A DNA stretch of 64,000 nt. It comes from Rhynchopus sp. YZ270_cl-10 (taxonomy: Eukaryota > Euglenozoa > Diplonemea > Diplonemida > Diplonemidae). The notes beneath the pieces were generated by a model. It ran no database searches, had not been told where the DNA came from, and worked only from the letters and a program-made list of their open reading frames with translations. A program made the position numbers and the translations under genes. Position 1 is the stretch's first letter. Every line of letters begins with the position of its first letter. Below, in pieces: positions 33,023-41,848 of the stretch. The stretch is taken from NCBI GenBank assembly GCA_964035575.1, contig OZ037857.1, positions 868,001 through 932,000 on the forward strand, read 5' to 3'.

Positions 33023-33024
33023 AG
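33023..33024 (+). promoter_or_regulatory. Predicted trans-splice acceptor AG for the first stalked paralog
   Basis: GCTGTTGACAG lies 12 nt before the ATG at 33036, downstream of the pyrimidine stretch at 32968-33000. Confidence 0.5.
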
Positions 33025-33035
33025 AAAATTAATAA

Positions 33036-36000
33036 ATGTGTTGGCTGAAGGTCGTGGGGTTGTTATGTTTGGGGATCGGGTGTGGGGGTATGGACACTAG
33101 CATTGCTACCTTTGCCCCAGGGCTGGCCTCCAGTGAGACGCGAGAAGTGCGTCGTGTGCCCGGTGGGTCGTCCTTTGTTGTGACACAGAAGGAAAACAAT
33201 TCGGGCTACTTGGTGCTGTATGATGTTGTCGCGAAAACGATGCTTGGGAAGGTAGACGTGCAAGGCGTCACAGATGGGCTTGATGCAGGGGAGTGCGCGA
33301 AACTGCCGTCAAGCGTAAGCACCCCATTCACGCATTGTGTAATCGTGCCTACCTGGTCAGGTGCGCAGTCCGTTCTGATCCCTGGGCTCGAAAAAGTGGA
33401 CGAAGTTCAGGCAATGTATGTGAAGGCAGCCGCAGTCGCGCAGGGTATGTGCTATTTCAGTGCGAACAGCGTGCTCTACGTGTATGACTGTAGTAACGCA
33501 TCGACGGCAACGCAGACGCAGCTCAGCGCATCTGTGGAGCCGAAGAAGCTCGTCGCCGCAGGCTACTTCCTTCTGATGTTGGTGGGCAAGACTGTGCACG
33601 TGGTCAACATCATGTCCCCTACGATACCAACGACCACAGACCGCATCTTCTCAACGTACGCAGTCGTCGATCTTGTCTATGTGTATCCCTACCTGCATGT
33701 CCTCACAATAGACGCTGTTATTGTGTGTGACTTTGACGGCTTCTCACCCGCAATCGTGCCCAAGGTGCAGATCAAGCTCTCCAACTCCCCCGCAACAGGC
33801 ATAGCAGCCAGCTCCAACCTCATCGCAGTGCGGTACGACGCCGCGCCAATAGAGCTCCTCATTGTCCAGGATGTGACCCAGCCGGTGCGAGGGAACGCAG
33901 ATGTTGTGGCGACAACGTTGGATGTGTACCAGTCAACGGTGCTGGTGGGTGAGAAGTCGACAGCTTTGTTGAAGACTGTGGACGCGAAACATGACGGACC
34001 GATACCAGATGTGTCGGGGTTTGTGACATTGTTGAATCAAAACCCGACATCGGCGCCAGACACAAATCCACCACCAACACCAGCACCGCCAACACGAGCA
34101 CCGCCAACACGAGCGCCACCAACACTAGCACCACCAACACCAGCGCCACCAACACCAGCGCCACCAACACCAGCGCCACCAACACGAGCACCACCAACGC
34201 TAGCGCCACAGACAGAAGTACCAGAGACAAAGGCGCCCAGGACAGACGCACCAAAGACAGATGCGCCAGATACTGATGTGCCAAAGACAGAGTCACCACA
34301 GACAGAAGCTCCAAGGACACATGCACCAATGACAAAAACACCCAAGACAGATGTGCCAGATACAGACGCACCAAAGACAGATGCGCCAGATACCGATGTG
34401 CCAAAGACAGAGTCTCCACCGACAGAAGCTCCAAGGACACATGCACCAATGACAAAAACACCAATGACAAAAACAGATGTGCCAAATACTGATGTGCCAA
34501 TGACAGAGTCACCGAGGACCGAGGCACCTAGGACAGTATCTCCGCCAACACCTGCACCACCCCTACCACACTTAACGATGGCACCACGGACGGAGTCACC
34601 ACCGAACCTGCCTCCACCTACAGTGTCACCAAGGACAGAAGCGCCAAAGACAGAGTTGACAGTGTCACCGAGGACAGAAGCGCCAAGGACTGAGGCACCC
34701 AGTACAGCATCTCCACCGAAAGTGTCACCGACACTTGTACCATCTGTTGCAATGACGTTACCTCCAACACACTCGACTATGGCACCAGAAACACCACCCA
34801 CACAAGCTCCTCTTACACTGATGCCAACAACAGATCCAGGGCCAACAGAAGCACCAGCGACGAGGGCGACATTGCAAACACCAGAACCTGTGTCCTCAAA
34901 GACACCAGGACTAGAACTGACTGACACAGACCTGCCTACTGGCAGCTCATTTGCACCACCCACACCGCTTCCAATAGGGGAGACGTATGCTCCAACAGAT
35001 GTACCGGAAACATCTGTGCCTGACACGGACCTGCCTGCGGGGAGCACATTTGCACCACCCACACCACTTCCTGTGGGTGCGACATATGCGCCAAGTTCAC
35101 CCTTGGCAACCCCTCTGCCGCCGCTTCGCACACTGCAGCCGTTGACCCAATCCCCAAACCCCTTGTCACAGCAGTGCTTGGCAGAGTTGCCAGAGAAGCC
35201 AGGTGTTTTTGTCACAGTCAACACTGCTGCTGATCAAGCCAAGATACAGATGACGATCGCTGCAGACATGGGTGTGACATGTGGGTGTGCAGGTGTGCAA
35301 CTCGATGCACATCTACACGAGGACAACGTCTTTATGGGGATTGGCAGTGTCGAGGGCTGTCCTGCAGCAAACGCAGTCGATGATGCGCTTGTGCGAACAC
35401 TGCGTGTCTTGATGCGCTTCACACTCTCTCGCACATGCAGTGCTGCTGACGTGGCAGCAGCGAAGATCGCATCTGCAGATGACATCGTCTTCGAGACCAA
35501 AACCTCATCTCTGCTTTCTTCAATCGCCAGCGTCACACCGCAGTGGGGCAAGGACGCCCCGCTCACCGGCAGCGTTGTGCTTGGAGGAAGGGTGTCGATG
35601 ACAGCAGGCGAGCTTGCTGCTTATGTTGAAGACGTTCTTGCACAGTCACGCGGCTACATTAGTATCGGCAAATGTAAAGTGGCAGAAGTGAACGTGTACC
35701 CCGTTGGGCCGTCGACACGCTGCCGTGTGGAGTTCGCACCCACGGTGAACACTCCATCTTCGCTCAACTTCAACAAGACGATCATCGGAGGGATGCTGGG
35801 TGTGAGCCCTGCACGCATTCTCGACGTCTACACCGCAAGCACACCCTTCCGCTTTACGTACCGCGACCCTTTGGGCGAGTCCACTGCAGACACACTCTGT
35901 GCACGCGTCACGACGTACCTGGGCAGCGCCACCTCGCTTACGGTGTTGTCCACAACGCCGTCCGAGCCACCGCGTCTTGTGAAGTACAGACTGGCGCAAC

Positions 36001-36842
36001 AGACGCGCATTGACACAGCCCTCGTGGACCGCACGCAGGACCTTGGCAATGCGTTGGGTGTGGCGCCGTCCTCCATCCAGAACATCGAGTATGTGGACGA
36101 CCTGAAGTACCACAACGTCCTGGACGTCACGATGTTCCTCTACGACGCAGATGTGCCTGCTTTTGAGGCACGCCTACCATATGATATCATCTCAAGCGAG
36201 GCTCTCATTGCACAGGACAAAGTGTACAAGGGAAAGGTGATTGGCAGCAAGTTGGACGCCGCCAGCTTAGCCATGGCTGCTCGTGTCCTCGATGCCGACG
36301 TCTATGTCCACTCCAACGGCGAGTTTGCCTTCAAAACGCTGTCACCCACTGCAGGGCCCACCATTGGGGATGTAGCAGACAAGCTCAGGGCAACGCTCGA
36401 AAAGCGCTACAACACCACCATCCGGAGTGTGCTTCTGCAGGAGGCCACACGCGAGGAGGCGTTCCTGATGGATCTTTGCAAGAGGATGGGGCATGGGCTC
36501 ACCATCGGCAGTGAGACGCTCTGTACCTCGTGTCCACCAGTTCTTTCCCCAGTGGACCTGTCTGTTGCATTTATATCTAAGGACGCACCTTCACCAAGTC
36601 CTCCAAAGGAAGAGGACGAGAAAGAGTCTGGAAGCATGGCAAAGGCTGTGCTGATTTCGCTGATTTGCACTGCGCTGTTGACGACTCTTGCGTTCCTTGG
36701 GGTGTTTAAGTACCTGAAAATACGTGAGGAAAAATTGCTCGCATCGGACTTAGTGTACGACACAGAGTCCGAATACACCTTCCGGAACAGAGGCGACAGC
36801 TACAAGTCGACAGTGTCCACGACGGGCAGAGGCTCGTTCTGA
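33036..36842 (+). CDS. Stalked type I membrane protein, paralog 1 (1268 aa)
   Basis: The start has a signal peptide (MCWLKVVGLLCLGIG). Residues about 30-330 look like a beta-propeller with LVIVD-like blades (VHVVNIMSPTIP, LLIVQDVTQP). Residues about 337-704 are a Pro/Thr/Ser-rich stalk of short units such as PPTPA, PRTDA and PKTES, probably heavily O-glycosylated. Residues 710-1190 form a C-terminal ectodomain with paired cysteines (GVTCGCAGV, LCTSCPP). A membrane segment lies at about 1202-1224, followed by a basic stop-transfer and a tail containing RGDS and Ser/Thr. The paralog at 41849-45787 has the same architecture. The module at residues 884-1018 is nearly identical in DNA between the two. 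A surface adhesin or receptor role is inferred; I do not recognise a named family. Confidence 0.88.
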   Translation: MCWLKVVGLLCLGIGCGGMDTSIATFAPGLASSETREVRRVPGGSSFVVTQKENNSGYLVLYDVVAKTMLGKVDVQGVTDGLDAGECAKLPSSVSTPFTHCVIVPTWSGAQSVLIPGLEKVDEVQAMYVKAAAVAQGMCYFSANSVLYVYDCSNASTATQTQLSASVEPKKLVAAGYFLLMLVGKTVHVVNIMSPTIPTTTDRIFSTYAVVDLVYVYPYLHVLTIDAVIVCDFDGFSPAIVPKVQIKLSNSPATGIAASSNLIAVRYDAAPIELLIVQDVTQPVRGNADVVATTLDVYQSTVLVGEKSTALLKTVDAKHDGPIPDVSGFVTLLNQNPTSAPDTNPPPTPAPPTRAPPTRAPPTLAPPTPAPPTPAPPTPAPPTRAPPTLAPQTEVPETKAPRTDAPKTDAPDTDVPKTESPQTEAPRTHAPMTKTPKTDVPDTDAPKTDAPDTDVPKTESPPTEAPRTHAPMTKTPMTKTDVPNTDVPMTESPRTEAPRTVSPPTPAPPLPHLTMAPRTESPPNLPPPTVSPRTEAPKTELTVSPRTEAPRTEAPSTASPPKVSPTLVPSVAMTLPPTHSTMAPETPPTQAPLTLMPTTDPGPTEAPATRATLQTPEPVSSKTPGLELTDTDLPTGSSFAPPTPLPIGETYAPTDVPETSVPDTDLPAGSTFAPPTPLPVGATYAPSSPLATPLPPLRTLQPLTQSPNPLSQQCLAELPEKPGVFVTVNTAADQAKIQMTIAADMGVTCGCAGVQLDAHLHEDNVFMGIGSVEGCPAANAVDDALVRTLRVLMRFTLSRTCSAADVAAAKIASADDIVFETKTSSLLSSIASVTPQWGKDAPLTGSVVLGGRVSMTAGELAAYVEDVLAQSRGYISIGKCKVAEVNVYPVGPSTRCRVEFAPTVNTPSSLNFNKTIIGGMLGVSPARILDVYTASTPFRFTYRDPLGESTADTLCARVTTYLGSATSLTVLSTTPSEPPRLVKYRLAQQTRIDTALVDRTQDLGNALGVAPSSIQNIEYVDDLKYHNVLDVTMFLYDADVPAFEARLPYDIISSEALIAQDKVYKGKVIGSKLDAASLAMAARVLDADVYVHSNGEFAFKTLSPTAGPTIGDVADKLRATLEKRYNTTIRSVLLQEATREEAFLMDLCKRMGHGLTIGSETLCTSCPPVLSPVDLSVAFISKDAPSPSPPKEEDEKESGSMAKAVLISLICTALLTTLAFLGVFKYLKIREEKLLASDLVYDTESEYTFRNRGDSYKSTVSTTGRGSF
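34045..35145 (+). repeat. Degenerate Pro/Thr-codon repeat encoding the stalk of paralog 1
   Basis: Short in-frame units based on CCAACACCAGC or CCAAAGACAGA repeat throughout. A longer unit of about 120 bp, containing GATGTGCCAAAGACAGAGTC, is repeated near 34270, 34390 and 34480. The opposite strand is open only as a by-product of this composition. Confidence 0.85.
35688..36089 (+). repeat. Near-identical patch shared with paralog 2 (gene-conversion tract)
   Basis: 35688-35992 and 44609-44913 differ at one base in 305. 36027-36089 and 44948-45010 are identical over 63 bases. The offset is 8921 bp throughout. Flanking codons encode related but clearly diverged protein. Confidence 0.9.
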
Positions 36843-37409
36843 GGGTTTGGTGCTGCCAACTTCACCTTCTTTTAGAGCTTGCCTAGCTTCTGGCTGTCGT
36901 AGTTGCCAAGGAAAGAGATCTGCTGTCTGCAGTCGTTTCTTTGCCGCAACAGCCTGATGAGTCTCAGTCGGCTTGGTGTTCAAGCCCAGGCGCGCTGCTT
37001 CTTCTAGAACAGTCGGGTGTTTAATGTTTAATAGAACGTAGCAGCAAATTGTCTTTCGTTATAACATATCTTCCCCTCTCCTCACTCTGTTTCAAGTGCG
37101 TTGTTTCCTTTTCACAGTACAAAAGGTTTGTACATTCCTTCGCAACCACGCCAATCCGTGTCATAGAAGGTTTGAGTGCAAGCTTTCTGGAAAATAGTTT
37201 TTGATCTTTTTTTTTAAATATGTGGTTCTTCTCAGGTTTGGGCAGTTGGTTCAATGGCAACGGACTGATGTGTTGCTATCAACTGTACTTTTTTCAGTAC
37301 CCTGCGTCCGTCCGGTGTCCGGTGAGACGTTTGTACTTTCGCATTTTCTTTTTTAATTTTTTCTGGTGACTCGCGACAGCTGGTCATCTATGTTTCTTAT
37401 TTTTTTTTT

Positions 37410-37450
37410 AGGTTAAGCACGAGAGGCTTAGATCGTCTTGCAAGTGTTTT
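37410..37450 (+). repeat. Directional motif class A
   Basis: TAG|GTTAAGCACGAGAGGC, then TTAGATCGTCTTGCAAG. It is preceded by a 10-base T run. Confidence 0.6.
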
Positions 37451-38000
37451 TCCCCCCTCTCACCGCCGTGATTCTTCTAAGTGTTTCAGTGCTTTCAAGT
37501 TAGCCTTAGGGCGTTTCTTTTGAAAGCGTGCAGCCCTTGGAGCATTTGTCATCTATCACCCACTCCTTTGGAGGTGTTGTCTTGCACCTCTTTTCTATTC
37601 TCTACGTTACTTTGTCCGTGTTTGGTCCGTCTTTGATACAAACAAAAAGTGTTAGTCCACGTGCACCAAATTCATGGATTGTTCCTGTGCCCTATGAACG
37701 ATCCCATAGTGTTATAATTGTTTCACACATCAATTTTGTGTGTATGTTTGACAACAGATTTAGAGTGGGCAACGCCTGAACGGAGTATAGCCCACTTGTG
37801 TGTGTGTGTGTGTGTTTGAAGCAGTCGTGGGTAGGTCCTCTCGTTACAAGAGCGCAACATTGGCAATATGGAAGCAACCGCAGGAACCGCAGGACCCAAA
37901 CCTGCGTGGTCAGGCGTTGTGTCTGCTGTCTGTGGTGCCTTGCAAGCACAAAAGTTGATTCTGAAAAACAGAACCCACACTGTTCAGTTTATGTGAGAGA

Positions 38001-38034
38001 TGCGTATGCGTGTAGTGCACATTCATCTCGTAAG
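38001..38034 (+). repeat. Directional motif class B
   Basis: TGCGTATGCGTGTAGTGCAC, then ATTCATCTCGTAAG, just after GAGAGA. It lies about 65 bp before a class A copy. Confidence 0.55.
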
Positions 38035-38099
38035 TTTATTTATTTCTCTGGTTTGCATCTATACATCTCGGGTCGTTATGTTCTCACCCCTTTTTTTAA

Positions 38100-38140
38100 G
38101 GTGGCTAAGCACGAGAGGCTCAGAGTCATCTTATAAACTT
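38100..38140 (+). repeat. Directional motif class A (best consensus copy)
   Basis: TTTTTTTAAG|GTGGCTAAGC, then ACGAGAGGCTCAGAG and TCATCTTATAAACTT. It is preceded by a pyrimidine tract with a perfect acceptor-like end. Confidence 0.7.
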
Positions 38141-38428
38141 TTTTCCAGCCGTTTATTTTGACGAAGGCGCACGAAACCAAAAATACAACATGATTTTTAT
38201 TTTTATTTTTACATTCTTTTTGTGTAACCCATTCCCTAGAAAGATGCACTACACTGCTTATCTGCAAGGGACAGACATATGTTCAAATGTTTAAATGTAA
38301 CCATTGTTTTCGTTCTAATATTTGACAATAATAACGTTCTCCCGTGTGTACATTCGTTTTCTGACCAACGCCCCGCAAAGGACGGATAGCTCATATGTTG
38401 TTAAGTGTTTCTTGCCATAGCTCTAGCC

Positions 38429-38460
38429 TTGTGCACGAGAGGCACATTCATTGTCAAGGG
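38429..38460 (+). repeat. Directional motif class B
   Basis: CTTGTGCACGAGAGGCACAT, then TCATTGTCAAGGG, after CTCTAG. Confidence 0.55.
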
Positions 38461-38487
38461 TTCTTTTTTAATTTCTCTCTTTTAAAT

Positions 38488-40406
38488 CACGGATTGGAAA
38501 AGTACTTTGCCCAAAAGTAAAGTACTTTTCCAAAAAAAAAAGTACTTGAAGAAAAAAAAGTACTTTTTTTTTTTCTGTGCAAAAATTGTACGGAGGAAAA
38601 AAAAAAAAAGTACTTTTTTTTTTCCCGTCAAAAATTGTACGGAGAGAAAAAATAAAAAGTACTTTTTTTTTTCCAGTGTTCTAAATTTTTTGTACAGAAA
38701 AAAAAATAGCTATTTATTCGTCTGAGGAAATATTCACTTTTCCTCACACGAGTGTACCTTTCAGAAACGAGTGGCATTTTACCCCACGAGCGAAGCGAGT
38801 GGGGTAATAGACTTTATCTCACGAGCGAAGCGAGTGGGAAAAAGTCAGCCACGAGTTTCTGAAAGGGCACGAGTGGAGGGAAAGTGAATATTTCACCAGA
38901 ATATAATAGTTTTCTCAACTGAAGGAAAAGTAGCTCTAAGCAAACCCCGTGGAAGAAGTGTGGGAAGAATCTGCAGAAAAAAAAGACGATTTTTTGGTGG
39001 GAATATTTTTCACAGAAAATCGAATTTCACTATTAAGATTGGCTCTGCTCGACACCCAGTAAGGCTACTATGGGCCCCATGGGACATTTTGGCCCGAATA
39101 CCAGGCCGTATTTTCAAAAGATTGATAATCCCAGTATATGGTATAGCCCTGTGGTACCAAATTTTTGGCCGAAAAAATCGACCAAAAAATGGTCATGTTG
39201 GTCACGGTGACAAAATGTGAAGCAGAGATATCAAAATGACCCACTCTCCCACCCAATTTTTTTTTCGACCCCCTCTACTTTTCCTCACACCAAAAAAAGC
39301 CTCACACATAGGCTTTTTTCTACACAAACCCCAGCCAAAAATTATTGCTACTTTTCCAAATTGCGTGAGGAAAAGTGGCTATGTGTGAGGAAAAGTGAAT
39401 TTATCCTCACACTTCTTCCACGGGGTTTGCTCAGAGCTACTTTTCCTCAGTTGAGAAAAAGTACTTTTTATTTTTTTTCTCAACTGAGGAAAAGTAGCTC
39501 TGAGCAAACCCCGTGGAAGAAGTGTGAGGATAAATTCACTTTTCCTCACACATAGCCACTTTTCTCACTCAATTTGGAAAAGTAGCAATAATTATTGGCT
39601 GGGGTTTGTGTAGAAAAAAGCCTATGTGTGAGGCTTTTTTTGGTGTGAGGAAAAGTAGAGGGGGTCGAAAAAAAAAATTGGGTGGGAGAGTGGGTCATTT
39701 TGATATCTCTGCTTCACATTTTGTCACCGTGACCAACATGACCATTTTTTGGTCGATTTTTTCGGCCAAAAATTTGGTACCACAGGGCTATACCATATAC
39801 TGGGATTATCAATCTTTTGAAAATACGGCCTGGTATTCGGGCCAAAATGTCCCATGGGGCCCATAGTAGCCTTACTGGGTGTCGAGCAGAGCCAATCTTA
39901 ATAGTGAAATTCGATTTTCTGTGAAAAATATTCCCACCAAAAAATCGTCTTTTTTTTCTGCATATTCACCCCACACTTCTTCCACGGGGTTTGCTTAGAG
40001 CTACTTTTCCTTCAGTTGAGAAAACTATTATATTCTGGTGAAATATTCACTTTCCCTCCACTCGTGCCCTTTCAGAAACTCGTGGCTGACTTTATCCCAC
40101 TCGCTTCGCTCGTGAGATAAAGTCTATTACCCCACTCGCTTCGCTCGTGGGGTAAAATGCCACTCGTTTCTGAAAGGTACACTCGTGTGAGGAAAAGTGA
40201 ATATTTCCTCAGACGAATAAATAGCTATCTCTCCGTACAATTTTTGACGGAAAAATAAAAAGTACTTTTTTTTTTTTCAAGTACTTTTTTTTTTCCTGTA
40301 CAATTTTGATGAAAAAAAAAAAAGTACTTTTTTTTTCGAAAAGTGAAAAAGTACTTTTTTTGACCAAAAAATATCACTTTTTAAAAAAGTACTTTTCCGA
40401 ACCGTG
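38488..40406. mobile_element. 1.92-kb fold-back (long inverted repeat) element
   Basis: Almost the whole element is one inverted repeat with the centre near 39470. The arms run from 38488 to about 39465 and from about 39480 to 40406. The outermost 20 or so bases are imperfect (CACGGATTGGAAAAGTACTT versus CACGGTTCGGAAAAGTACTT). TTAAAT flanks both ends (38482-38487 and 40407-40412), a 6-bp target duplication. Each arm carries AAAGTACTTTTT runs, two CGAGCGAAGCGAGTGGG boxes and an inner smaller inverted repeat (TCTTCCACGGGGTTTGCT). The arms are nearly identical for hundreds of bases, implying a young insertion or ongoing arm homogenisation. No transposase is encoded, so it is non-autonomous. Confidence 0.9.
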
Positions 40407-40848
40407 TTAAATTATTATTTTTTTTTTGCGAGGTTTCAGTGTCGTGCCGGTTCGATATTTCTCTTTTTGTTAATTGGCCCGTCGCTTGCGTTCTGATGTA
40501 GGTGTGCGTTCCTACAGTCCAGACCTTTCCAGCTGCTTTCCTAGGGGCTTTTTTTTTTGGGTCTCTGCCCCCACCTTTCCTATGTGCTTAGAGATCTCTT
40601 TTTTATTTTGTACCTGAAATGAATATTATGAAATGGGGAGAAAACGTAAAAAGCAGACATGAAAGTGTTCCGTTGTCTGGAGTAGGTTTGTCAGGTTTCA
40701 ACACTTTTACTGCGCTCAGATGAAAAAGAAATGACGCCTTCTCTGTCATGAAAGACAAAAACCAAAACGTTCTTCGATGACTGTGCACAGTGAGTCGCCT
40801 TCACCGTCGTGTGTATTAGTGAAGAAGGGGCTTTGCAATTGAGAAGAC

Positions 40849-40880
40849 GTATGCGTGCAGTGAGACACATTCATCTTTTT
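40849..40880 (+). repeat. Directional motif class B
   Basis: GTATGCGTGCAGTGAGACAC, then ATTCATCTTTTTG, after GAGAAGAC. Confidence 0.6.
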
Positions 40881-40912
40881 GTTGTAAAGCAAGAGTTTAT
40901 TTTTTATTTTTC

Positions 40913-41183
40913 TACCGACCCTCCCCGTGAAATTGACCCCCCCTCCGACCCCCTTGAAATTGTCCCCCCTGGGGGAAAAAGTGAGGGGGGGACAATATCA
41001 CGTACGGCAAAAAGGGGGGACAATTTCTCGTACTGTAGGGGGGTGGCCGTTTTGGTGTGAAGAAGGGAGAGCAAAGGTTGTCCCCGCGACTCCCTTGAAA
41101 TTGTCCCCCCCTGCCTTGAAATTGTCCGTCGGGGCAAAATACCGGTTTTTTGGGGGGGACAATTTCACGGGGGAGGGTCGGTA
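40913..41183. mobile_element. 271-bp inverted-repeat element with G/C-run interior
   Basis: The ends TACCGACCCTCCCC(C)GTGAA and the inverse TTCACGGGGGAGGGTCGGTA match except for one base of length difference. The interior repeats TTGAAATTGTCCCCCC in both orientations. No convincing target duplication is seen. Confidence 0.65.
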
Positions 41184-41834
41184 CTATGCCTTCCAGCGTC
41201 AGTGCACAGCAAGACCCCTGATTTGGTGGGTTCGTCCCAACCTGGAGGCATATCGCTTGCGACTATTTTTTTTTCTCGATAAAAAGAAAGTGTAAAGAAA
41301 TATCTGTTCATTAGAATCTGTTTTTAAAAAACAATCAACGAAACCATGAAAAAGAATTTTTTTTTTTTTTATTGCGGTGTTTTGTTGACAACGCAACCAA
41401 GCGCATCCTTCTAGATGCCTTTGCACACAACCATGCCTTCTAAAAAAAAAGAAGGGACCACCACAATACTAAGAACACCCTTCCAAGTAGATACACTACA
41501 GAGGATTCCCTCTATCTCCCATTTTTTTTTTCCCTGCAACCTTTTTTTAAAAAGGTTGCCGCAAAAAAAAAAAAAACGTAAGACTCTTCCTTCCCCCGAA
41601 AAAGAAAAAGAAAAATATGGAAAAAGCGTGGACAGCTTTTCCCCCTATCCTGAATATCAACAAAAAGCCTTAAAACCCCATTCTTTTTTGCAACCTTCGT
41701 TTCTCCCCTTATTCCCTTATTCCATCCACCTACCAACCAATACCAGAAAGGGAGTGTGTGTGGGACACACATTTTTATTTTATTTTTGGGTTAAGTGAGG
41801 AACCACCCACCCCTTCCCCATAAGGGCTGATAGC

Positions 41835-41836
41835 AG
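41835..41836 (+). promoter_or_regulatory. Predicted trans-splice acceptor AG for stalked paralog 2
   Basis: CTGATAGCAG lies 12 nt before the ATG at 41849, the same distance as for paralog 1. Confidence 0.45.
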
Positions 41837-41848
41837 AAACAATCTACG

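Larger units (their letters stand above)
31173..33035. other. Intergenic region before the first stalked paralog
   Basis: No gene is supported. It includes a C-run at 31184-31200, directional motifs at 31229, 31363 and 31695, repeat R2 at 32083-32185 and an AAAAC-rich stretch at 32770-32830. The final 100 bases are pyrimidine-rich and lead to the acceptor at 33023-33024. Confidence 0.6.
36843..38487. other. Region between stalked paralog 1 and the fold-back element
   Basis: No gene is supported. It contains directional motifs at 37410, 38001, 38100 and 38429 and a GT microsatellite at about 37797-37816. The last six bases (TTAAAT, 38482-38487) are the left target duplication of the fold-back element. 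Confidence 0.6.
40407..41848. other. Region between the fold-back element and stalked paralog 2
   Basis: No gene is supported. It contains a class B motif at 40849, a small inverted-repeat element at 40913-41183 and homopolymer-rich sequence up to the acceptor at 41835-41836. Confidence 0.6.

Noticed and set aside
34037-35224. 395-codon minus-strand frame rich in Gly/Val/Ala/Ser
   Set aside because: Complement of the Pro/Thr stalk codons of the gene at 33036; no start context or independent codon signal.
24535-38140. Class A motifs as tRNA-derived SINEs (TGGCTAAGC like an A box, GGTTCATC like a B box)
   Set aside because: The two boxes are only about 15 bases apart, too close for a Pol III internal promoter, and no tRNA fold is visible.
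39068-39866. Identical 62-residue open frames in opposite arms of the fold-back element
   Set aside because: They are the same arm sequence seen twice; no homologous protein or coding signature is apparent.
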